Of a DNA stretch of 37,718 nucleotides, positions 32,160-37,718 are shown piece after piece. A program made the translations under genes and the position numbers. A model generated the notes under the pieces. That model was not told the origin of the DNA and searched no databases. It saw nothing but the letters and a program-made list of their open reading frames with translations. How positions within the stretch are numbered: the stretch's first letter is position 1; the number at the start of each line of letters is the position of its first letter. Source of the stretch: Planctomycetia bacterium (GTDB lineage: Bacteria; Planctomycetota; Planctomycetia; Gemmatales; HRBIN36); NCBI GenBank assembly GCA_016795155.1, contig JAEUIE010000013.1, positions 1 through 37,718 on the forward strand, written 5' to 3'.

Positions 32160-32525
32160 ATGTCCAGGTATGTCGATGCGTTCCTGATTCCCCCTTGCTT
32201 CGCAGAATGTTGAACAGTGTCAGAAGATAACTAGTCAGGCTGGCGTTATCTGGAAGGAACATGGTGCACTGGAATATGATGAATGCCTGTTGATGATCTG
32301 GATTGCAAAGATATGGTTTCCTTTTTGAAATCGGCAGATGCCAAAGAAGGGGAAACAATAATCGTTGCCTGGATTCTTTATGAATCGAAAGCCAAGCGGG
32401 ATGAAGTGAATGCCAAGGTGATGGCTGATCCTCGAATAGCCAACATGATGGAACCGGGTACGATGCCTTTTGAAAACAAACGTACGGCATACGACGGATT
32501 TACGACCTTGATGGAAGTTCGTTAG
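32160..32525 (+). pseudogene. DUF1428 protein gene with two compensating frameshifts
   Basis: The start (TGGAG then ATG, MSRYVDAFLIP) is that of the DUF1428 family, but the frame stops at 32211-32213. With one C fewer in the five-C run at 32190-32194 the frame continues as LASQNVEQCQKITSQAGVIW and then KEHGALEYDEC. At about 32284-32288 a second slip, one base missing, returns to the first frame: PVDDLDCKDMVSFLK, then ADAKEGETIIVAW, KRDEVNAKVMADPR and MPFENKRTAYDGF. Together the three pieces make a full-length member. Either the gene is inactive or both slips are sequencing errors. The frame 32283-32525 alone would be a truncated product. Confidence 0.8.
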
Positions 32526-32575
32526 AAAGTGCCTGATTTTCCAGTTATTCCTGTGTGGTAAAAATTTAGGGTGTA

Positions 32576-32608
32576 TTTGACACCTATATCGATTTTGTGA
32601 CCTATAGT
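32576..32608 (+). promoter_or_regulatory. candidate promoter/operator of the second kinase gene
   Basis: TTGACA at 32577-32582 could be a -35 box, with ACCTAT 17 bases or TATAGT 20 bases further on, neither of them ideal. TTTGACACCTATA (32576-32588) is repeated as TTTGTGACCTATA (32594-32606), 11 of 13 bases the same, at 18-base spacing on the same face of the helix within two bases. The kinase ATG is 45 bases downstream. Confidence 0.3.
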
Positions 32609-32652
32609 TATTTGATCGCCCAAGAATTATTTCATTGCCTGAATGAGGCTTT

Positions 32653-33990
32653 ATGATCGCCGAAGCTTGCCTCTCGGATGTTGAGCAATTTTTCAGCGTC
32701 CTGCAAAAGAGTGCGTTATTAGATGAAGAAACATTTGAGATTTGGCGTAATCGGGTACCCATGCCAACCGATGCCCGCACACTGGCCTCTGTCATGGTGC
32801 GCGATGGTGTCTTGACCAAATACCAAGGCAACCGATTACTACAAGGGAAGTATCACGGCTTCGTCGTTGGACCCTACACTATTCTTGATCTTCTCGTGGA
32901 AGGCAAGAGCGATGCCAGCTTTCTCGCTTGGCATCATGCGATGAACCGCAAAGTAGCACTTAAAGTGGTGAAGCAGAACCTCGACCACTGCAAAGTGACA
33001 CATGAACGGTTCATGCGTGAGGCACGCATTACAGCTACAGTCAACCACCCAAATATCGTTAAGGTTTTTGATTTCGTCGAAGAAAACGGAATACAGTTCC
33101 TGGTGATGGAATATGTAGAAGGCAAGAATCTGCTGCAGTTGATCGAAGCGAATGGCCCCATTGCGCCGGCTAAAGCTATTGAATACATTTGTCATGCAGC
33201 TGCTGGCCTACAACACGCGCATGATCAGGGCATTATTCATCGGGACATCAAGCCTTCCAATCTGATTCTCAATCATAAAGGTCAGGTCAAGATTCTGGAC
33301 ATGGGACATTCCCGTTTTTCAGACGATGAAACGATGAACATCACCAAGCTGTACAGTCCTAATTCAGTAATGGGCACCGTAGAGTACATTGCCCCGGAAC
33401 AATCGCTCGGCCAGGACTACGATTACCGCTGCGATATCTACAGTCTGGGTTGCACGCTGTTCACGCTGCTGGCAGGCAGGCCGCCTTTCCAGGGCAACAC
33501 TTACCAATTGCTGATGGCACATCAGGTGGATGAGGTGCCCTCACTCAAAGATTTCCAACCAGGTATTCCCTCTGCCTTACAGTCCGTGATCAATCGTATG
33601 ATGGCCAAGCAGCCCAGTGCCAGGTATCAGTCTGCAACCGAAGTGATCAAGGCATTACAGGCCATTGCTTCGAGCCGATCAGCCGTGGTTGTTCCCAAAC
33701 TGCCAACCAAACACGCAATGAAGAAACAGCCTACTCAATTCACCATCGAATTGCCGGTTGATCTGCCCGAACAGAAAAAGCATCAGGCTACAACAGGCTC
33801 CTCGCCCAGCACACGTAGACATTCTTCAGTTGTCTCTATTGATCTTGCTGCTGAAACCACTGCCATCAAGCAGGCTGCTGTCTCGACTACTTCGACCAAA
33901 ACACGCAGGGTTCTGCCATGGCTTATCCTGGCAGGGCTCGCTGTTGCCGGTGTCGCCGGGTGGTTTGTCTACCAGGCAATGAGCAAATAA
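32653..33990 (+). CDS. tail-anchored serine/threonine kinase with altered ATP loop
   Basis: The 445-residue protein has an N-terminal planctomycete-type helical domain (LLDEETFEIWRNRV, LASVMVRDGVLTKYQGNRLL, residues 1-70). The kinase domain runs from about 73 to 345: Lys104 in VALK, HRDIKPSN with Asp198, and APEQS. Two features are unusual. The glycine loop is LLVEGKSDASFL, with no GxGxxG, and the DFG motif reads DMG (216-218). A Pro/Thr/Ser-rich linker follows, and one C-terminal span (WLILAGLAVAGVAGWFVY) anchors it. The catalytic residues remain, so activity is possible. TGAGG lies before the ATG. Confidence 0.88.
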   Translation: MIAEACLSDVEQFFSVLQKSALLDEETFEIWRNRVPMPTDARTLASVMVRDGVLTKYQGNRLLQGKYHGFVVGPYTILDLLVEGKSDASFLAWHHAMNRKVALKVVKQNLDHCKVTHERFMREARITATVNHPNIVKVFDFVEENGIQFLVMEYVEGKNLLQLIEANGPIAPAKAIEYICHAAAGLQHAHDQGIIHRDIKPSNLILNHKGQVKILDMGHSRFSDDETMNITKLYSPNSVMGTVEYIAPEQSLGQDYDYRCDIYSLGCTLFTLLAGRPPFQGNTYQLLMAHQVDEVPSLKDFQPGIPSALQSVINRMMAKQPSARYQSATEVIKALQAIASSRSAVVVPKLPTKHAMKKQPTQFTIELPVDLPEQKKHQATTGSSPSTRRHSSVVSIDLAAETTAIKQAAVSTTSTKTRRVLPWLILAGLAVAGVAGWFVYQAMSK

Positions 33991-34196
33991 CACTTTTGCT
34001 GATGAACATTGCACCATGGAAGACTGTTGGAATTCCATGGTTTGTTTTATGGATGCCAGAAACGAACTTGTGGTAGCTTTCACGCATTTGTTTGACTATT
34101 TTCCGAACATGCTAATCCATGACTCGGTAACGAAGATCAGAGTCTGGACTAAATCCTCATCAGGCTTACATCATCAGAAGAGTCTTGGGAGCAACC

Positions 34197-34973
34197 ATGG
34201 CAAAGATGGTTACCGGGAAAGTCCAGGATATTGACAGTTACCTTGCCACCGTGAATCCCTCACAACGGAAGGCATTGCAGTCGCTGCGTAAAACGATTCA
34301 AAAGGCAGCACCCGAAGCTGTCGAAGGGATCAGCTACAATCTGCCTGCCTTTCGTTTGCTGGGTAAACCCCTGGTAGCTTTCAGCGCCTTTACCAACCAC
34401 TGCTCTTTCTTCCCGATGAGTGGAAAGCTCATCGATCAATTTCAAAAGGAACTGAAGGGATTTGAAACCAGCAAAGGAACCATCCGGTTTACCACAGATA
34501 AGCCGCTGCCTGCATCACTGATCACCAGGATAGTCAAGGCTCGTGTAGCGGATATTGAAAGCAAACCCAAACCAAAAGCAGGTCGCAAAGTCAGCGATAC
34601 TTCTGACGAAGTTACAGCATTTCTAAAAAATCTGAAGCATCCACTTCAGAAAGATTACCTGGCTGTACAGAAAATAATACTGAATGCCCATGCTTCCATA
34701 TCGGCAGGCATCAAATGGAACTCACTGAGCTTCAAAACCCATGAATACTTTGCCACGATCAACCTGCGCAACAAAGATGCAGTTCAACTGGTGATGCACC
34801 TTGGTGCGAAAGTAAAAGATAACACCAAACCAATGATAATTGATGATCAACAAGGACTATTACAATGGCTGTCGAGTGACCGTTGCCTATTAACACTGGG
34901 CAAAGGGCAAGCACTGAATAAGAACAAAAAGGCACTGCGAAACATTATCCTGCAGTGGATCAAGTATGTTTAA
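34197..34973 (+). CDS. protein with two DUF1801 domains
   Basis: The 258-residue protein has two domains of the DUF1801 (YdhG-like) family. The first, residues about 10-115, has DIDSYLATVNPSQRKALQSLR, ISYNLPAFRLLGKPLVAF and the end IRFTTDKPLPASLI. The second, about 135-258, has AFLKNLKHPLQKDYLAV, GIKWNSLSFKTHEYFATI and IIDDQQGLLQWLSSDRC. The family is small and of unknown function, usually as one domain per protein. GGGAGC lies six bases before the ATG, which was preferred to a TTG at 34185. The stop overlaps the start of the AlkD-like gene. Confidence 0.8.
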   Translation: MAKMVTGKVQDIDSYLATVNPSQRKALQSLRKTIQKAAPEAVEGISYNLPAFRLLGKPLVAFSAFTNHCSFFPMSGKLIDQFQKELKGFETSKGTIRFTTDKPLPASLITRIVKARVADIESKPKPKAGRKVSDTSDEVTAFLKNLKHPLQKDYLAVQKIILNAHASISAGIKWNSLSFKTHEYFATINLRNKDAVQLVMHLGAKVKDNTKPMIIDDQQGLLQWLSSDRCLLTLGKGQALNKNKKALRNIILQWIKYV

Positions 34974-35706
34974 CATTTCGGACATCGTTATGGCAAAACG
35001 AAAAGCCAGACCTCAGACAAAGTCTTTTACTGCAGATTCTGTGCTTGCCGAGTTGAAGCGTCTTTCCACTAAAGCCACCAAAGACGGCATGACACGTTTT
35101 GGAATTCCGTCAGACAATGCCCTGGGAGTAACGGTTGGCGACATTCGTGACTTGGGCAAAAAGATCGGCAAACAGCACGAGTTGGCTTTGGAACTCTGGA
35201 AAACCGGCGTTTACGAAGCTCGTATGCTGTGTGCTTTTATCGAAGATCCAACGGCAATTACTTCTGTACAAATGGACGAGTGGTGCAGAGACTTCGACAG
35301 TTGGGCCATCTGCGACACTCTCTGTTTCCATCTCTATGATAAAACGCCTCATGCCTGGAAGATGATCCGCACCTGGGCCAAGCGAAAGCCTGAGTTCGAA
35401 AAACGATCTTCCTTTGCCTTGCTGGCATCCGTAGCATTGCACGATAAGCAGGCTGATGACGAACTCTTTGCAGAATCCCTGGAACTGATCGCCAATGCTT
35501 CTGATGACGAGCGAAACTTCGTCAAGAAAGGTGTCAGTTGGGCCCTGCGAGTCATCGGCGGAAGAAATGTTTCACTTCACGGTGCTGCTATGGCGCTCGC
35601 GGAATCGTTATCCAATTCAGAATCACCCAGCGCCCGCTGGATCGGCAAAGATGCCCTGCGCGATCTGAAACGCCCACTGGTAAAGAAAAAAGTAGCTAAG
35701 CGATAA
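34966..35706 (+). CDS. DNA alkylation repair protein, AlkD-like
   Basis: The 246-residue protein is made of HEAT-like helices in the AlkD pattern: VLAELKRLSTKATKDGMTRFGIP, GVTVGDIRDLGKKIGKQHELALELWKTGVYEARML, then WCRDFDSWAICDTLCFHL with the conserved Asp and Trp, and NFVKKGVSWALRVIG. AlkD enzymes remove bulky alkylated bases by base excision without base flipping. The substrate here is open. The ATG at 34966 overlaps the previous stop. A later ATG at 34990 (MAKRKARPQ) could be the real start. It is probably in the same unit as the DUF1801 gene. Confidence 0.85.
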   Translation: MFNISDIVMAKRKARPQTKSFTADSVLAELKRLSTKATKDGMTRFGIPSDNALGVTVGDIRDLGKKIGKQHELALELWKTGVYEARMLCAFIEDPTAITSVQMDEWCRDFDSWAICDTLCFHLYDKTPHAWKMIRTWAKRKPEFEKRSSFALLASVALHDKQADDELFAESLELIANASDDERNFVKKGVSWALRVIGGRNVSLHGAAMALAESLSNSESPSARWIGKDALRDLKRPLVKKKVAKR

Positions 35707-35799
35707 AATGCTTCACTTCAGGAATTGTCCACATTCCCGATAGCAGAACACCCATCCCTTCAGTATGCTTGGTGCATTATCCAGTTGGGATCACTCACC

Positions 35800-37509
35800 A
35801 TGCTCAAGGCTTTTCAATACGCATCGTGTCTACTTTGCCTGGCAATGACTTTGCTGGGTTCTGCTCAATCACAAGAATGGCCCCGCTCACCTACCATTGC
35901 ACCACATGGCATGGTGGCAACCGGTCAACCGCTCGCTGCCCAGATTGGCGTCGACATCCTCAAGAAAGGCGGCAGCGCGGTGGATGCTGCCGTTGCCGTC
36001 AATGCCGCACTCGGCCTCATGGAACCAACTTCCTGTGGCATTGGTGGCGATCTGTATGCCATCGTCTGGGATAACAAAGAGAAGAAACTCTTTGGCCTCA
36101 ATGCCAGTGGCCGGGCTCCCTATGCCGCCACCATCAAGTATTTCAAAGATAAGAATTTGAGCAGCATCCCCACCAGCGGCCCGCTCAGTTGGTCCGTCCC
36201 TGGCTGCGTCGATGGTTGGGATGTACTTCTGAAGAAATGGGGCAAGATGCCTCTCAAGGACATCCTTGCTCCTACCATTGCTTATGCCGAAGCAGGATTC
36301 CCCGTCTCTCCCGTCATCGCTGGCTATTGGCTCAGCGGCGAAAGGATACTGGCCCGATCGAACGATCCGCATCATGCCGGGTTGCGATCGATCTTCTATC
36401 CAAACAACGGCCGTGGACCGCGTACCGGGGAAATTTTCAAGAACCCCAAACTCGCCCAGTGCTATCGTCTCATCGCCGAACAAGGTCGCGACGCCTATTA
36501 CAAAGGCACCATTGCCACCCAGTTGCTCAAGTATTCGCAATCTGTCGGCGGACTTTTTACCCAGAAAGATTTCGACGACACCGCCGCCACTTGGGTAGAA
36601 CCGGTCAGCACTGATTACCGTGGCTACACCGTCTGTGCCATTCCCCCGCCAGGCCAGGGCATTGCCACCTTGCAGATGCTGAACTCCATCGAAGCCTACG
36701 ACCTCAAGAAAATGGGCGTTGGCAGCGCCGACTATTGGCACGTCTTCCTCGAAGCGAAGAAACTAGCCTTTGCCGACCGTGCCCGTTACTACACCGACCC
36801 GGAGTTCAGTAAAGTGCCGGTGAAGGAACTTATCTCCAAAGACTATGCCAGTTCACGACGTCAACTCATCGAGATGAACAAGGCCATGACCAAGGTTGAG
36901 CATGGCGATCCCAAGCTCAGCCAATCCGATACCATCTATCTCACTGTCGTCGATAAGGATCGCAACTGCTGTTCACTCATTCAAAGCAACTACAACGGCT
37001 TCGGCTCCGGCCTGGCCGATCCCGAACTCGGCTTTGGTATCCAGAACCGTGGCTGCCTGTTCGCTCTGAATGAATCGCATCCCAACAAGCTTGAACCGCA
37101 CAAACGGCCTTTCCACACCATTATCCCCGGCTTCGTCCTCAAAGACGGAAAGCCCTGGTTCTGCTTCGGCTGCATGGGCGGCGACATGCAGCCTCAGGGC
37201 CAGGTGCAGATACTTGTGAACATGATCGATTTCGGAATGAATGTGCAGGCAGCCGGTGCCTATCCCAGGCTTGAACACACCGGTTCAGCTACGCCTACAG
37301 GTAAGCCAATGGCCGCTAACGGCGGCACTGTTGAAGCCGAACCTGGTATACCTGTTGCCATCATCAAAGAACTGGAGAAACGTGGACATGTCGTCAAACA
37401 GGTCAACCGCAACGGCGGTGGCTACCAGGGCATCATGATCCACCCGGTTACTGGCATGCTGCACGGCGGAAGTGAACCCAGAAAAGATGGTATGGCAATC
37501 GGGTATTGA
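35800..37509 (+). CDS. ggt: gamma-glutamyltransferase
   Basis: The 569-residue protein has a signal peptide (residues 1-25). GGT features run through it: MVATGQPLAAQIGVDILKKGGSAVDAAVA, MEPTSCGIGGDLYA, and the self-cleavage Thr378 in SDTIYLTVVDKD, followed by SLIQSNYNGFGSG. The proenzyme would split there into two subunits and then move gamma-glutamyl groups from glutathione or hydrolyse it. DTIYLTVVD resembles the YwrD branch of GGT-like enzymes. The start MLKAFQ was chosen because the signal peptide begins there; the ribosome site is weak. A hairpin 37513-37539 lies just after the stop. Confidence 0.92.
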   Translation: MLKAFQYASCLLCLAMTLLGSAQSQEWPRSPTIAPHGMVATGQPLAAQIGVDILKKGGSAVDAAVAVNAALGLMEPTSCGIGGDLYAIVWDNKEKKLFGLNASGRAPYAATIKYFKDKNLSSIPTSGPLSWSVPGCVDGWDVLLKKWGKMPLKDILAPTIAYAEAGFPVSPVIAGYWLSGERILARSNDPHHAGLRSIFYPNNGRGPRTGEIFKNPKLAQCYRLIAEQGRDAYYKGTIATQLLKYSQSVGGLFTQKDFDDTAATWVEPVSTDYRGYTVCAIPPPGQGIATLQMLNSIEAYDLKKMGVGSADYWHVFLEAKKLAFADRARYYTDPEFSKVPVKELISKDYASSRRQLIEMNKAMTKVEHGDPKLSQSDTIYLTVVDKDRNCCSLIQSNYNGFGSGLADPELGFGIQNRGCLFALNESHPNKLEPHKRPFHTIIPGFVLKDGKPWFCFGCMGGDMQPQGQVQILVNMIDFGMNVQAAGAYPRLEHTGSATPTGKPMAANGGTVEAEPGIPVAIIKELEKRGHVVKQVNRNGGGYQGIMIHPVTGMLHGGSEPRKDGMAIGY

Positions 37510-37512
37510 TAG

Positions 37513-37539
37513 TAGTTATCTCGATTATCGAGATGACAG
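37513..37539. repeat. hairpin related to the MITE-like left end
   Basis: TAGTTATCTCGATTATCGAGATGACAG lies within the positions given; GTTATCTCGA and TCGAGATGAC pair with one G-U and a three-base loop. TAGT(T/C)ATCTC and GAGATGAC match the left end of the elements at 22684 and 27785. No right end follows. It is placed right after the ggt stop and could end that transcript. Confidence 0.5.
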
Positions 37540-37590
37540 CCATGTGATACCCAAGAGTCAGGTTGTCGATATGCCCAGATTAGAGCATTT

Positions 37591-37718
37591 TCAGTTCCAT
37601 TCTTGCGGCGCATATCCTGCATGTCGGAGGTAGTTGGCGCATTCATTAGGCGAGAACCAGTCGAGGCACTGGCCGCAGAGTTGATCACATGCTTCCTTGG
37701 TGCGTGGCTTGCGTTTGC
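37591..37718 (-). CDS. IS630-type transposase, C-terminal part (cut by the window end)
   Basis: The minus-strand frame enters from the right edge and ends with a TGA at 37591-37593. Its 41 residues include KRKPRTKEACDQLCGQCLDW and then FSPNECANYLRHAGYAP. The ending F-S/T-P-x-E-C-x-N-Y-x-x-H-x-GY is usual at the C-terminus of IS630-family DDE transposases. The catalytic part lies outside the window, so whether the gene is intact cannot be seen. The shadow frame on the same strand (37422-37688) is less convincing. Confidence 0.6.
   Translation of the reverse strand, partial: KRKPRTKEACDQLCGQCLDWFSPNECANYLRHAGYAPQEWN

Noticed and set aside
32190-32288. Programmed frameshifting in the DUF1428 gene
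   Set aside because: Two opposite shifts would be required, and the second has no slippery run; mutation or sequencing error is simpler.
32283-32525. Intact 80-residue protein
   Set aside because: It lacks the family's N-terminal third, which is present upstream in two other frame segments; it is a broken DUF1428 gene.
34016-34234. 72-residue plus-strand frame before the DUF1801 gene
   Set aside because: It has no ribosome site or family match and overlaps the start of the DUF1801 protein in another frame.
35887-36741. 284-residue minus-strand frame over ggt
   Set aside because: It is antisense to a complete GGT with its catalytic threonine; long antisense frames arise from codon bias.
37422-37688. 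88-residue minus-strand frame at the right edge
   Set aside because: The other minus-strand frame there (37591-37718) has the IS630-type ending, while this one has no recognisable motif and runs into ggt.

Overview
The window looks like a chromosomal segment of a planctomycete, probably of the Gemmatales type. The strongest signs are a DUF1549/DUF1553 protein paired with a Tat-exported DUF1501 protein, an ECF sigma factor overlapping a kinase gene that starts with a zinc-finger anti-sigma-like domain, a second tail-anchored serine/threonine kinase, an SGNH hydrolase fused to two DUF1080 domains, and a sugar-phosphate isomerase-like protein. This assignment rests on family content only. No rRNA or marker tree was available. 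No plasmid, prophage, CRISPR or complete insertion sequence is visible. Transposase debris lies at both edges: an IS3-type relic beside tRNA-Arg(CCU) on the left and the C-terminus of an IS630-type transposase on the right.

Layout. 1-577: start of an outgoing minus-strand gene, IS3 relic and a short TTACCCC array. 578-3031: tRNA-Arg, ohr and glyS, with heptamer repeats before both gene starts. 3117-6304: the DUF1549/DUF1501 pair, with a 150-bp palindromic element between them. 6563-8188: small lipoprotein, orphan ParA ATPase and a YkgJ-type cysteine-cluster protein. 8207-11202: kinase and ECF sigma factor. 11339-14534: a membrane protein whose Shine-Dalgarno sits in a hairpin, a four-repeat secreted protein, a sirtuin and an NTF2-like protein. 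14552-19541: a protein with a phospholipase-A2-like HD motif, a sugar isomerase-like protein, a subtilase, a Gly/Trp/Tyr-rich secreted protein and a YhhN lysoplasmalogenase. 19542-22675: a candidate small RNA, then clpB. 22684-27933: ABC ATPase, large membrane protein and MazG-like protein in one minus-strand unit, then two tiny membrane ORFs, a YjbR protein and a phosphatase, bounded by two copies of a MITE-like element. 27943-30090: the SGNH/DUF1080 protein. 30246-32070: epimerase, methyltransferase and YjbR in an overlapping unit. 32160-35706: a DUF1428 pseudogene with two frameshifts, the second kinase, a double DUF1801 protein and an AlkD-like protein. 35800-37509: gamma-glutamyltransferase. 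37591-37718: IS630-type fragment.

Functionally the segment mixes housekeeping (glyS, clpB, tRNA), stress protection (Ohr, ClpB, AlkD-like, lysoplasmalogenase), signalling (ECF sigma with two kinases, phosphatase) and exported proteins (DUF1549/1501, subtilase, SGNH/DUF1080, GGT, repeat proteins). I did not find a convincing new multi-gene system. The best leads are the RBS-sequestering hairpin at 11780-11819, the candidate sRNA with its own promoter and terminator at 19739-19849, the PLA2-like protein, the four-repeat protein, the base-composition break inside glyS and the dispersed repeat families.
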